Source: Cyanobacteriota bacterium erpe_2018_sw_21hr_WHONDRS-SW48-000092_B_bin.40 (lineage in GTDB: Bacteria > Cyanobacteriota > Vampirovibrionia > Obscuribacterales > Obscuribacteraceae). Taken from it: a stretch of 41,026 nt of DNA. A program made the position numbers and the translations under genes. The DNA is taken from NCBI GenBank assembly GCA_030917395.1, contig JAUPUU010000129.1:1-41026 (forward strand), in the 5' to 3' direction. The notes below the pieces were generated by a model. The model had not been told where the DNA came from. It worked only from the letters and a program-made list of their open reading frames with translations, and ran no database searches. Shown piece by piece: positions 24,811-34,127 of the stretch (its first letter is position 1; each line of letters starts with the position of its first letter).

Positions 24811-26131
24811 TACGCTTCTCCATATCTTCCAGGGTTACCCCCTTAGTCTCGGGAAAAATAAAGAAGACGAGGAAGAATTGCACCACCATCATCAAAGCAA
24901 AAAAGGCAAAGGGATAGCCACCGGATGACTTGGCCAATATAGGGAAAAGGCCTGATATCACAGCGTTCATAATCCAGTGAGAAGAACTGCCCAGAGCCTG
25001 CCCCTTGGCCCGGACAGGCGTGGGAAAAATTTCACTTAAGTAGACCCAAATAACTGCACCTTGCGAAAAAGAGAAAAAGGCGATGTAGGCAACTAGCAAC
25101 CAGACAAGATAACCCTGCCCTTGCTGAGCGAAGAATACTGCCGCGACACCTGCCAGACAGAGAGCACAGCCAACAGAGCCCACCAAAAGTAGTTTGCGTC
25201 GGCCCAAGCGATCAATCATAGTCATAGCAATGAGCACAGCGACAAGATTGGTAAAACCAATGATCACCGCTTGCACATCACCAGACATTTTTCCAAATCC
25301 AGCCTTTTCAAAAATATCATTGAGATAGTACAAAATAGCATTAATACCAGACAGTTGATTGAAGGCACCAATGGTGATGGCTAAGAATATTGGCAACCGA
25401 TATTTCTTCTGAAAAAGCGGCTCATTGGGCAAGGCATGCTCAGCTTTGATGCTCGATACAATATCTTGTAGTTCCTGCTCATAATCTTCCACTCCGGTCT
25501 TCTTCAAGACCTCCCGGGCTTCATCAGTGCGCTCACGCCGAGCCAACCAGCGCGGGCTGCGGGGAATAGTGAAGAGCATAACTAGAAAAAGAACGGCCGG
25601 TAAACCTGAAACCCCAAGCTTCCAGCGCCATTCGCTATCCCCTAAAGAGAAGGTACCAATTAAATAATTGGAGAAATAAGCGAGCAATATGCCCAAGACA
25701 ACATTGACTTGAAAAAGACCAACCAGTCTACCGCGCCACTTAGCAGGGGCCAACTCAGCAATATAAACTGGACCAAGAACAGAAGAGCAGCCAATGCCGA
25801 GACCACCGATAAAGCGAAAAGCAATTAGAGAATACCAATCCCAGGCAAAAGCGCAGCCTAGTGCTGATATCACATAAAGTACAGCAGCGACTCTCAGAGT
25901 TTCACGAGCACCAAACTTCTCACCCGGTATGCCTGAGAGCATTGAGGCAATTACAGTGCCCCAGAGCGCACTAGAAACGGTGAAGCCAAGGGCGGTAGCA
26001 CCGAGTTGATATTGAAGCGACAGAGCATGGGTTGCCCCGGCAATAACTGCCGTATCAAAGCCAAAGAGCAGACCGCCTAAGGCACCCACCAAGCTACTTT
26101 TGAAGAGATAAAGATAGGGTTTTAGATTCAC
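24803..26131 (-). CDS. MFS sugar:proton symporter (sugar porter family)
   Basis: A 442-residue protein with about 12 hydrophobic helices. It has the sugar porter signatures GGLLFGFDTAVIAGA in TM1, RFIGGLGIGCSSVLGPVYIAE with the following RGR, PRSPRWLARR after TM6, QLSGINAILYY in TM7 and PETKG at the C-terminal end. The family covers XylE, GalP, AraE and the cyanobacterial glucose transporter GlcP; the particular sugar is uncertain. The start is a GTG with AAAGGG about 11 bases upstream. It is the first gene of an operon with the SDR that follows. Confidence 0.92.
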   Translation of the reverse strand: MNLKPYLYLFKSSLVGALGGLLFGFDTAVIAGATHALSLQYQLGATALGFTVSSALWGTVIASMLSGIPGEKFGARETLRVAAVLYVISALGCAFAWDWYSLIAFRFIGGLGIGCSSVLGPVYIAELAPAKWRGRLVGLFQVNVVLGILLAYFSNYLIGTFSLGDSEWRWKLGVSGLPAVLFLVMLFTIPRSPRWLARRERTDEAREVLKKTGVEDYEQELQDIVSSIKAEHALPNEPLFQKKYRLPIFLAITIGAFNQLSGINAILYYLNDIFEKAGFGKMSGDVQAVIIGFTNLVAVLIAMTMIDRLGRRKLLLVGSVGCALCLAGVAAVFFAQQGQGYLVWLLVAYIAFFSFSQGAVIWVYLSEIFPTPVRAKGQALGSSSHWIMNAVISGLFPILAKSSGGYPFAFFALMMVVQFFLVFFIFPETKGVTLEDMEKRIA

Positions 26132-26322
26132 TTGAATTGAGACCCTTTAAGGGAGGAACGGCAACAGGCCGGCTTTCGAAAAGGCAGAGCTGCCAAGCAG
26201 AAAACATAGCAAGGCTAAGTGTAAGCCGAGACGGCTTGGTTTGAGAGCAGAATTGCCTTAATTTTGGCAGCGGCGAAAAAATCAGTGATATCCTGCAGAA
26301 AACAGTAGAGGTAAATTACTTC

Positions 26323-27150
26323 ATGGCTCAGCAGCAACAAAGCGGCCCTTCAATCAGTCCGCGTATTTTGATAGCGCTCGTTATTGCAGCCTTTTCGCTG
26401 ATTTCTTATTTCGGCAGTAGCTTTTACAACCCTATTACTGAGCAGAAGCAACATCTCGACATGACTCCAAACCAAGAGATCGCCTTGGGTCTGCAAGCGG
26501 CCCCGGAGATGGCACAGCAATATGGCGGCCAGGCCAGAGACCGGGCTGGGCAAACAGCAGTGGATCAAATTGGGCAAGAGCTAGTGACAAAAACCGATGC
26601 TGGCAAGACTCCCTATCAGTATCATTTTCACTTGCTCGCCGACGACAGCACAGTCAATGCCTTTGCCTTGCCCGGCGGCCAAATTTTTATCACTGAGGGT
26701 TTGTACAAGAACCTCAAAACCAAAGGTGAATTGGCCTGCGTTTTAGCCCATGAAGTTGGCCACGTGGCGGCAAGACACTCCGCCCAACAATTGGCCAAGC
26801 AACAGCTCACCCAAGGGCTAACGGGAGCGGCCGTGATTGCGGCCTATGACCCCAATGATCGCAATAACAACACTGCTGCGATGGCCATGCTCATCAGCCA
26901 GGTAGTGTCACTTAAATTTGGCCGCAATGACGAACTAGAAGCAGATCGTCTCGGTGTAAGGTTTTCACAGCAGGCCGGTTACGACCCCCGCTCTATGATC
27001 AAAGTCATGGAAATTCTTGATCATCTTTCAAAGTCGCGCACACTTGAATTTTTCAGCACCCATCCCAACCCCGACAATCGCATCAAAAAAATCACTGCCG
27101 AGATCGCCAGTCGCTTTCCAAATGGTGTACCAAACGGCTTAGTGCGATAA
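26323..27150 (+). CDS. M48 family zinc metalloprotease
   Basis: A 275-residue protein with an N-terminal uncleaved anchor or signal (ILIALVIAAFSLISYFG, about residues 15-31) followed by the peptidase. The zinc-binding HEVGH is at 143-147 and the third ligand site is in NDELEADRLG (about 202-211). The substrate-groove segment FFSTHPNPDNRIKKI is present. It resembles the BepA/LoiP-type periplasmic proteases that act in outer-membrane quality control, but it has no TPRs. It faces a minus-strand sugar transporter across a 191-bp divergent spacer, and ends directly against the vWA gene (convergent, no gap). Confidence 0.9.
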   Translation: MAQQQQSGPSISPRILIALVIAAFSLISYFGSSFYNPITEQKQHLDMTPNQEIALGLQAAPEMAQQYGGQARDRAGQTAVDQIGQELVTKTDAGKTPYQYHFHLLADDSTVNAFALPGGQIFITEGLYKNLKTKGELACVLAHEVGHVAARHSAQQLAKQQLTQGLTGAAVIAAYDPNDRNNNTAAMAMLISQVVSLKFGRNDELEADRLGVRFSQQAGYDPRSMIKVMEILDHLSKSRTLEFFSTHPNPDNRIKKITAEIASRFPNGVPNGLVR

Positions 27151-28296
27151 CTAGTGTCTCTGATTGGCACGTAAAACAGTCTCTAACAAAGCATTCTTAA
27201 GACCGGTCTGCACTAAGTCGGCAAAACGCATACTACTAACAATGTCATAGCTAGCACCACGATTGGTCAAATCATTGTCGAGATGTTCAATCAATTCATC
27301 TCCTTCTGGGGCCTGACCGACCGTGAGAAATGTAATGCTCATTTCGTTGTGCTTGCGCAAGGCGCTTGTAGCTTGAGCGATAAGCTTGCTCAAGGAACCA
27401 CCCTGATTCGGTAGACCATCGGTCAATACCACTATCAATACCGGCTTATTCTCATGATCTGGCTCAGCTAGATGTGCCTCAATAGCGGCAGCTAGCGGAG
27501 TACAGATGTCAGTTTCACCACTGGGGACGATAGTGCTGAAGACATTTTCAACATCTTTCTCAGAAGCATGTTCGTGCACTTCAAAGTTGTCATTGAATGG
27601 AATCAAAGTAATGCCACCGCGTAACTTATCACCACAGAAGCGGGAAAAATCAGAAATTTGATTGCGGCACCAGGCCCAACGAGAGAGGTCATAGGGCCCA
27701 ATGCCTAGACCACCGTTCATAGAGCCAGAGTGATCAATCAACAAAACTACCTGATATGGTGCCATTACTTTGAAAAATTTGTCAGCACTGGGAGTTTCGG
27801 GCTTGAGTACTACTTTCGGCTCGACCTTCTCATCTTTAGGTGCTGGCCAAATTTTTTCGTCCTGGCTGCGACTAGCAACCTCTTCATTCATTTGCGCCCG
27901 AGCCACCTCAAGGCGGATCTCAAACTTAGTTTGATAACGCATTCCTCTGCGCTCAATATCAAGGGTCAGCATTTTATCTTGCAAACTGGCTCGTAATATT
28001 TTGTCTCCTTCGACTATGGCATTAACGGCAGCAGGAGAGCCTAGTCGCACTTTAGTAACAACACCGGGTAGCCGACTATCATCAAGGGAAAGACCGGCGG
28101 CATTGCAAAGCATCATCAACTCACTGACCTGCCCCCGCAAGCGCAATGGCGAAGCAGTCGAACGGCTTTGACTTGAACTCCCCGGCGAATTCTTGCCTTG
28201 AGCAGCACAAACTTGTGTCAGAAGAAATAGGGACAGAAAAAGAATGACTAGCTCTTCTCTAAGATTTTTGCCTTTTTTATCACTCCGTCTTCTCAT
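27151..28296 (-). CDS. Secreted PDZ-like plus von Willebrand A domain protein
   Basis: The N-terminus is a basic stretch and a hydrophobic signal (about 1-32). A small PDZ-like domain (about 75-130) has the typical GSPAAVNAIVEGDKIL groove pattern. The vWA domain (about 180-370) has the MIDAS DxSxS at D188, S190 and S192 (DHSGSMNG), the TDICTPL threonine and the VVLTDGLPN aspartate, so metal-dependent ligand binding is expected. The domain pair suggests an extracytoplasmic binding or assembly protein. Its ATG overlaps the stop of the preceding gene (ATGA), making it the last gene of a three-gene secreted-protein operon. The specific function is unknown. Confidence 0.82.
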   Translation of the reverse strand: MRRRSDKKGKNLREELVILFLSLFLLTQVCAAQGKNSPGSSSQSRSTASPLRLRGQVSELMMLCNAAGLSLDDSRLPGVVTKVRLGSPAAVNAIVEGDKILRASLQDKMLTLDIERRGMRYQTKFEIRLEVARAQMNEEVASRSQDEKIWPAPKDEKVEPKVVLKPETPSADKFFKVMAPYQVVLLIDHSGSMNGGLGIGPYDLSRWAWCRNQISDFSRFCGDKLRGGITLIPFNDNFEVHEHASEKDVENVFSTIVPSGETDICTPLAAAIEAHLAEPDHENKPVLIVVLTDGLPNQGGSLSKLIAQATSALRKHNEMSITFLTVGQAPEGDELIEHLDNDLTNRGASYDIVSSMRFADLVQTGLKNALLETVLRANQRH

Positions 28297-29168
28297 GGCC
28301 TTGGCCTCGAGCGATTCAAGCTAGCTGGCTGGCTTAACTTACCGGGAACGGCCAACAGCGAAACCGGAGGAGGTGTTGCTGGTATCACATACCTGCTATT
28401 TGCCTGATTCTGACTTTGATCTGAGCCACCAAAATTGACATAGTTGCGTACATACATAGTGGTGCCCCTATCAGAGACTTTACTAGAGCCAACCGTTGAA
28501 TTCATCTGTTTCTTCAGGCTATCTCCGGTGGTAGCAATAGAATCACGACGCTGCTGGTAAAGAGCATCTAGGGCGAGACAATCTTTCTTAAGTTGATCAA
28601 CTAGCATGCCAAACTTGCTTGAAAAGGCGCGTTTGAGAGTTCTTACTCCGCTGCTAGAAGAGGCCCCCGAGCTATGGCCAGAGCTGACATAAACAGGCAC
28701 AGCAGCGAGATCATCTTTCAACTGTTTCGCCGAGAAAACTACTTGCCTTTTGGTCAACTCAACTTTACTGAGCATAGCGGCCATGCGCTCGCTGTCGATT
28801 TTTTCCGATAGAGATGATAGCTGACGGTCCAGGGCTATACCAAGATCTTGGCGATTAGCTCCAACAGCAGAAACTGACTTCCGCGATGCCACTTCATTGT
28901 CGAGAATAGCACGCAGCCTGACAAAATCGTCAGCCAATTTAAGATAGTACCTGTAGTCAGATTCACTAGTGTCAAAGGGGTTAACTGCATACAAATCATC
29001 GCGCAATCGCGCACTGTCACTTCCTTCTACCACTACAACAGGTGTATGTGAAGAAATCTGGATACGAAAATCTAACTGACTACGACTGGGAATGGGGCCC
29101 GCCGCAGCAAACGGAGGCAGCAACAACAAAGATCCTAAGCAACAAGCAAAAGAGATTATCTGCTTCAT
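28293..29168 (-). CDS. Secreted protein with YVRNYVNFGG signature, paralogue A
   Basis: The 291-residue protein has a signal peptide (IISFACCLGSLLLLPPFAAAG). The middle is helical and polar, probably coiled coil, with a serine-rich patch near residue 150. Residues 218-248 carry a conserved block ending in YVRNYVNFGG, which is shared with the next gene upstream (22 of 31 residues identical by my count). A second shared motif, AVPG(K/R)L, is at about residue 273. The tail is proline-rich. I recognise no described family. It is the middle gene of the operon and overlaps the vWA gene by four bases. Confidence 0.72.
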   Translation of the reverse strand: MKQIISFACCLGSLLLLPPFAAAGPIPSRSQLDFRIQISSHTPVVVVEGSDSARLRDDLYAVNPFDTSESDYRYYLKLADDFVRLRAILDNEVASRKSVSAVGANRQDLGIALDRQLSSLSEKIDSERMAAMLSKVELTKRQVVFSAKQLKDDLAAVPVYVSSGHSSGASSSSGVRTLKRAFSSKFGMLVDQLKKDCLALDALYQQRRDSIATTGDSLKKQMNSTVGSSKVSDRGTTMYVRNYVNFGGSDQSQNQANSRYVIPATPPPVSLLAVPGKLSQPASLNRSRPRP

Positions 29169-29271
29169 ATGCGTTGACCACTGCTCAAAAGATTTGTCTC
29201 AACAACTACCAATGTTAATTTGCCTTGGGAAAGGAAAAACTGAGTGAAGGCCAGCGAAGCAATTGCGGCCA

Positions 29272-30312
29272 TTAACGGACAACAAAAGGCTTGAGCCGCC
29301 CAGGCACAGCCCGCAGTCCTGGTGAAAATGTCGCAGCGGAACTGCTACCAGAGCCAGCCTTACTGTTTTCAGCCACACCGCCAAAATTTACATAGTTGCG
29401 CACATAAAAGCTAGTGCCAGCAGGAGTGACCTGCGAGGATCCTACCGTTGCCCCCATCTGCCCTTTCAAATTTTGGTGAGAACTAGCAAGGGCATCAAGT
29501 CGCCGGCCATAGGTCTCATCTATCAACCTAAAGTCATCCTGATAATCGGATGTAAGTATTTTGATCTTGGTCTCAGCCTTGGCCTGTATTGCGGCGATAG
29601 TAGTGTCATAGTTGGTGTTCTGTGTTCTTATATGAGCCGGGAAATACTTGGGGGTAGCATTAATCTCCTCTTCGGCCTCTTGTTTGATTTTGCTGATTTT
29701 GCGATTCAATTCAGTTTTCTTCTCATCTAATTTGTGATGATACTCGCGGTTAACCTCCTCCCTCAATCTCTCTAACTGCTGGTCAAAATGAGCTCCTTTT
29801 GTTTGAACATTAGCTACAGCATTAGTCTTACTGCTATCGCCGGTAAAAGCTTCGCTGCTGGCCTTGCTACTAGAAAGGGCGTCTAAATTCTGCAAGGCCT
29901 GCTTGCAATAGTTACTAAGATCAACGTTATGCGAATAGTGCAAGCTCGACTGATACTCAAAACGAGCTGCCGAATTTTGGCCTTGCTGAGCGAGGCAATT
30001 AGCGTAGTAATAATGGGCCGGAGCATTTGTGGGCTGAGCTAACAAAACTTGCTGAAAAAGAGGTACTGCCTTAGCAATCAAACCAGCCTTGTAGAAAGAA
30101 ATAGCTGCTTCGATTTTTTCATTCTTCTTAGCAACTGTTTTTTGCAACACAGAAGTCGAAGGAGACTGAGAGGCTACTTCTGGCAGAGCAGGCGGAACGA
30201 GAAAAATTCGTACGCGGTTCCCGCCAGAAGCATTGACACCATCAGTAGTGCCAAGAGCCAAAGCCGCCCCTGCTAGAAAAAACAACCGACAAATAAGGAC
30301 CTTTCTCTTCAA
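29272..30312 (-). CDS. Secreted TPR/coiled-coil protein with YVRNYVNFGG signature, paralogue B
   Basis: The preferred start is the TTG at 30312 with AGGTGG just upstream, giving 346 residues and a clean signal peptide (LKRKVLICRLFFLAGAALALG). A longer frame from 30396 would place basic and cysteine-rich residues before the signal and is less likely. After the signal come one or two TPRs (about 75-150: AVPLFQQVLLAQPTNAPAHYYYANCLAQ) and a long coiled coil (about 180-270). The conserved block at 282-312 ends in YVRNYVNFGG, with AVPGRL near the end. It is the first gene of the operon with paralogue A and the PDZ-vWA gene. The family is not recognised. Confidence 0.72.
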   Translation of the reverse strand: MKRKVLICRLFFLAGAALALGTTDGVNASGGNRVRIFLVPPALPEVASQSPSTSVLQKTVAKKNEKIEAAISFYKAGLIAKAVPLFQQVLLAQPTNAPAHYYYANCLAQQGQNSAARFEYQSSLHYSHNVDLSNYCKQALQNLDALSSSKASSEAFTGDSSKTNAVANVQTKGAHFDQQLERLREEVNREYHHKLDEKKTELNRKISKIKQEAEEEINATPKYFPAHIRTQNTNYDTTIAAIQAKAETKIKILTSDYQDDFRLIDETYGRRLDALASSHQNLKGQMGATVGSSQVTPAGTSFYVRNYVNFGGVAENSKAGSGSSSAATFSPGLRAVPGRLKPFVVR

Positions 30313-30601
30313 AACAACCACCTGGCATTTAGCGCAAAAGTGCCCCGTGTACAAATATCTGTTCCCAAGATAACGGTGTTTTATGCACCCAGGCAATCAC
30401 TGCCTCCATATGCCGGGTCTATATCCTTCGCTCACACCTGGTCCATACATAGATATGCCAGCCCCTGGCGACCAGCCTTTATAAGCCACCGTGGCCGTTT
30501 CGAGGCGGTTCTAATGCTATGCTTATGGAGATTTAGAGAGTTCGATGCTTTCTTGGATGCTAATTTCAATTTGTCCATTAGACCCTTACTCTGTGCCATA
30601 A

Positions 30602-32902
30602 ATGCTAAAACAGTCAAGAAACAGTTCGCGAATAGGCGATTTACTAGTTCAGGCCGGAATCCTAACCCAGCTGCAGCTTTCTGAAGCTGCTCGCAGTGCT
30701 AAAGCGAAGCGTATTCAGATTGGTCAAGCATTGGTTATGAATGGCGTGATATCGCCGCGAGACCTGCAGTCGGTCTTAGAAGCACAGTCAAATCTGCGAG
30801 ACAAATCAGTTGAACCAGCAGAAGCGCTGCGTTGTCTAAAAATTGCCTATAAGCTAGGTGCATCATTCAAAGACATTCTTGCCGAGTATGTCTCACCCAA
30901 ACAAACCCAAACCAGCAAACTTGGCGAACTGCTAGTTGAATCTGGTCTTGTCAGCTACGAAGTCTTAGCCAAAGCAGTAGAACAAAGCTACAGCACCGGT
31001 CTACCCCTTGGGCGCATGCTCGTCTTACACGAAACTATCAGCAATGAACTGCTCACCCTAGCACTAGACTTACAAGTTCGTGTGCGCGACGAAATGATGA
31101 CTCGGCAAGAAGCTCTGACAGCCATTCGCACAGCTGCTGGCATGGCGCCGATTACACCCGGAACCGCAGAAGCGAAACCAGCGCCAGCTCCTGAAGGACC
31201 GCGCAAAAAAGGTTTGCGTATTGGCGAGTTAATGGTAATGGCTGGCGTTCTCACTGAAACTGACGTGATGAATGCTCTTGAGTGGGGACTTGTTAATCAT
31301 CAAACAATCGGTAAAGTCTTAATCAGCCAAAATCTTGTCTCGCAGACTCTGCTGGATGCAGCACTCTCTCTGCAAAAAATGGTCGATCAAGAAAACTTCG
31401 AAGCCGCCAAAGCTAGCGAATGCCTGGCTCGCATTCACGGCAGCGGTATTGCCTTAGAAGAAGCCCTAGCCGAAATTCGCGAAGAGAAAGTAGCGAAAGA
31501 TGGTGAAGTAACCTACGAAAAATTACTGATGTTAGCCCGTGTGGTCAGTGAAGACGACCTAGAAGCGGCCTTTGATATTTCAGCCCAAAGCGCCACTGTG
31601 ATTGGCAAGATTTTGGTACTTACGGGTCATATGGACGTACCGACTTTGCAAGCCACGCTGCGCTGCTACCAGCTCTTCTCTCGCGGCCTTCTCAGCCAAG
31701 ATGACGCCGTTGTAACCCTCGACTATTCGTTGCATCAAAATAGCGAAGGACCAATCAAGTTTGATGACGCCCTGAAAGAACTGGGCTGGAACAAAGATCG
31801 CGGACTGCGCCTAAAAGGCGAACCCACTCCGGTTGTAGAAGTTCAACCTACTTTAACCACTCCCGCTGGCGAAAAAGTAGAACCTGGCGAGAATACCACT
31901 GATGCTACAAGCACAACAGCTCAAGGGGCCGACACAGCAACTGATGATAGCGCCACAAAGACAGCAGAGGTAGCTGCAGTAAATGTGAATGCGCAAGCCA
32001 TAGTTATCTCGCCAGAAAGCCAGCCAGATATAGAAGAACCAGAAAATATTCCTGAACTGCCAGCGGATCAATCGGTCTCTGATATTGGCTTATCGGCAGA
32101 CGACGACAGCGAAGATGGTGAAGATGGTGAATCTGAGGGCGAAGACGGTAGCCACTCAGATGGCGATGCCAGCAAACCTATTGCCAAGGCGAAAAAGCAT
32201 TCGCAAACAATTCAGCCTGAAGATGCTCGGGCTAGCCGCCTAGCTACACTTATGCAGGGCCACAAACAAGGTGATCGCGATATTCTAGCGAACTTTGATC
32301 CGACTAATGATCCCCCAGATGCCTTGCACAAAGTATTTGAACGTCTGGCCGCTAGCTACTTTACCCGGGGCAATTACACCCAAGCGCAAGTTATTTACGA
32401 GCGCATCTTAGTGCATCGCCTGAACCAGGTTGGCGCTAGCGACACGGCTCTGGTAGCCGATTTTAACAATCTAGCTGGGGTACTAGTTGCCCAAGAAAAA
32501 TACAACCAGGCTGAACCGTTTATGCGGCGCGCTGTGGCAATTTTAGATGTGGCCAAAGAAGTAGAACCACTAAAAGTAGCTGAAGCACTTTCACTACTTG
32601 CCACTATTTATATGCGCCAAGACAAGCTTGCCGAGAGCGAACCATTGGTTAAGCGTGCCCTAGAAATAAGACGGGCCAATCTATCGGCCGAACATCCCGA
32701 CGTGGCCCAAACACTTTCTGACTACGCCAAACTTCTGCGCAAGATGCAACGCGAGGAAGAAGCTGAGACCATGTACAAAGAAGCTCTAGCCATTCTCTCA
32801 AAAATCGAAGAAGAGCAAAATGAGCAAGAAGCCAGCGAAGCACTAGATACTAATGAAGCAACAGAGTCTAGTGAATCTATGGAAGCGGCTGCACAACAGT
32901 AG
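30602..32902 (+). CDS. Tandem MshEN-like repeats fused to TPR domain
   Basis: The 766-residue protein begins with four units of about 75-90 residues (about 10-96, 106-180, 206-292 and 304-395). In each the first half reads (R/K)(I/L)GELLVxxG(I/L)(L/V)(T/S) and the second IGxxLVxxxxIS, for example RIGDLLVQAGILT then IGQALVMNGVIS, and RIGELMVMAGVLT then IGKVLISQNLVS. The fourth is the most diverged. This is the MshEN pattern of type II secretion and pilus ATPases, but no ATPase follows. An acidic, Ser/Thr-rich linker (about 410-545, including SEDGEDGESEGEDGSHSDGD) leads to kinesin-light-chain-like TPRs (about 575-735). There is no signal peptide. The ATG lacks a clear Shine-Dalgarno. Confidence 0.78.
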   Translation: MLKQSRNSSRIGDLLVQAGILTQLQLSEAARSAKAKRIQIGQALVMNGVISPRDLQSVLEAQSNLRDKSVEPAEALRCLKIAYKLGASFKDILAEYVSPKQTQTSKLGELLVESGLVSYEVLAKAVEQSYSTGLPLGRMLVLHETISNELLTLALDLQVRVRDEMMTRQEALTAIRTAAGMAPITPGTAEAKPAPAPEGPRKKGLRIGELMVMAGVLTETDVMNALEWGLVNHQTIGKVLISQNLVSQTLLDAALSLQKMVDQENFEAAKASECLARIHGSGIALEEALAEIREEKVAKDGEVTYEKLLMLARVVSEDDLEAAFDISAQSATVIGKILVLTGHMDVPTLQATLRCYQLFSRGLLSQDDAVVTLDYSLHQNSEGPIKFDDALKELGWNKDRGLRLKGEPTPVVEVQPTLTTPAGEKVEPGENTTDATSTTAQGADTATDDSATKTAEVAAVNVNAQAIVISPESQPDIEEPENIPELPADQSVSDIGLSADDDSEDGEDGESEGEDGSHSDGDASKPIAKAKKHSQTIQPEDARASRLATLMQGHKQGDRDILANFDPTNDPPDALHKVFERLAASYFTRGNYTQAQVIYERILVHRLNQVGASDTALVADFNNLAGVLVAQEKYNQAEPFMRRAVAILDVAKEVEPLKVAEALSLLATIYMRQDKLAESEPLVKRALEIRRANLSAEHPDVAQTLSDYAKLLRKMQREEEAETMYKEALAILSKIEEEQNEQEASEALDTNEATESSESMEAAAQQ

Positions 32903-32921
32903 CCCAATCATTCAGAAACGA

Positions 32922-32943
32922 AATACTTGAGTACTCAAGTATT
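32922..32943. repeat. Perfect 22-bp palindrome
   Basis: AATACTTGAGT is followed directly by its exact reverse complement ACTCAAGTATT. It lies 20 bases after the stop of the MshEN-TPR gene and next to a second, longer palindrome. It could be the hairpin of a terminator or an operator. Confidence 0.75.
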
Positions 32944-32953
32944 AGTCAAAAAA

Positions 32954-32986
32954 CAAAATAGTTGTATATACAACTATTTTGAAAAA
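32954..32986. terminator. Perfect 28-bp palindrome, probable bidirectional terminator
   Basis: CAAAATAGTTGTAT (32954-32967) is followed by its exact reverse complement to 32981. On the minus strand the hairpin is preceded by an A-poor stretch and followed by a T-run (TTTTGTTTTTTG), which suits intrinsic termination of the ltaE operon. On the plus strand it follows the MshEN-TPR stop, where the hairpin is flanked by A residues. Confidence 0.6.
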
Positions 32987-33068
32987 AGCAAAGCATTCCG
33001 GACAAAATAACTTGAAACCGCTGAAAAAAGCTAACCATGGGTTGTTTCAGGTGTCGAATTTGCGAAAC

Positions 33069-34115
33069 TCAAAGGCTTGCTGGCACGCCCATAAGCTGTT
33101 CTACGCGCAGCACCACTTCTTCAATATCTTCAGTGGTGAGGCCAAAGTGAGTAACGGCTCTAATACCAAGTTGTCCTTCCACGGCTACAAGTACGCCGAT
33201 ATCACGCAGGCGACGAGCCAGTTCCTGAACCGACAAATCGGCTCGGTCGCTCTCAAAGAAAACCATATTGGTGCGATGTTTTGCTGGAGCCACGCGAATG
33301 CCTTCTATTTCAGAGAGGCCCTGGGCTAGCTGCATGGCTAAAGCATGATCGATGTCGAGCCTTTCCACCATATTATCGAGGGCCCAGATACAAGCTGCAG
33401 CCAGAACACCAGCCTGGCGCATACCGCCGCCAAGGGCTTTGCGAATGCGCCGAGCCTTGGCAATAAATTCATGGTTGCCACAAATAATTGAACCAGCTGG
33501 AGCTGACAAACCTTTAGAGAAGCAGAATTGTACAGAATCTACGTGGGCAGTAAATTCGTCAATACTGGCCAGCAAAGCTCGACTAGCATTGAACAATCTA
33601 GCACCATCAAGGTGCACAGCTAAACCATTCTGCAAAGCAATCTCTTTCACCATACGCATATAAGCCGGTGTTAGAGGCTGGCCATTGTAGGTATTCTCTA
33701 AAGCGATGAGTTTAGTAGTGGTGCGGTGCACATTGTCATCATTAATACACAAACTGATTTGCTCTAAAGGCAAGGTACCATCGGCTTCGTTGGCAATAGT
33801 GCGCAGGCTGACGCCACCAAAAGCAGAAGCACCACCTTGCTCCCAAATAGCAATGTGCGAACGCGAACCAAGAATTACTTCATCGCCCCGCTGACAGTGG
33901 GAAAGCACACTGCTGAGGTTGCCCATAGTGCCGGTGGGCACAAACAAAGCAGCATCTTTGCCGGTCAGTTGCGCACAGCGCTCTTGCAACAAATTGACGG
34001 TCGGATCTTCACCGTAAACATCATCACCAAGCTCTGCTTTTGACATAGCATCGCGCATCTCTTGCGGCGGCAGCGTTACCGTGTCACTACGCAGGTCAAT
34101 TCTATTCTTATTCAT
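33069..34115 (-). CDS. ltaE: Low-specificity L-threonine aldolase
   Basis: A PLP enzyme that cleaves threonine and allo-threonine to glycine and acetaldehyde. It has the family N-terminus (IDLRSDTVTLPP), the GDDVYGEDPTV segment, the D170-R173 pair (HLDGARLFNA) and the PLP lysine K201 (FSKGLSAPAGS). The 348-residue length is standard. It lies 12 bases after lysC and is the last gene of the murA-lysC-ltaE operon. Being beside aspartokinase, it belongs with aspartate-family and threonine/glycine metabolism. Confidence 0.95.
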   Translation of the reverse strand: MNKNRIDLRSDTVTLPPQEMRDAMSKAELGDDVYGEDPTVNLLQERCAQLTGKDAALFVPTGTMGNLSSVLSHCQRGDEVILGSRSHIAIWEQGGASAFGGVSLRTIANEADGTLPLEQISLCINDDNVHRTTTKLIALENTYNGQPLTPAYMRMVKEIALQNGLAVHLDGARLFNASRALLASIDEFTAHVDSVQFCFSKGLSAPAGSIICGNHEFIAKARRIRKALGGGMRQAGVLAAACIWALDNMVERLDIDHALAMQLAQGLSEIEGIRVAPAKHRTNMVFFESDRADLSVQELARRLRDIGVLVAVEGQLGIRAVTHFGLTTEDIEEVVLRVEQLMGVPASL

Positions 34116-34127
34116 ATCTTTCTCTTT

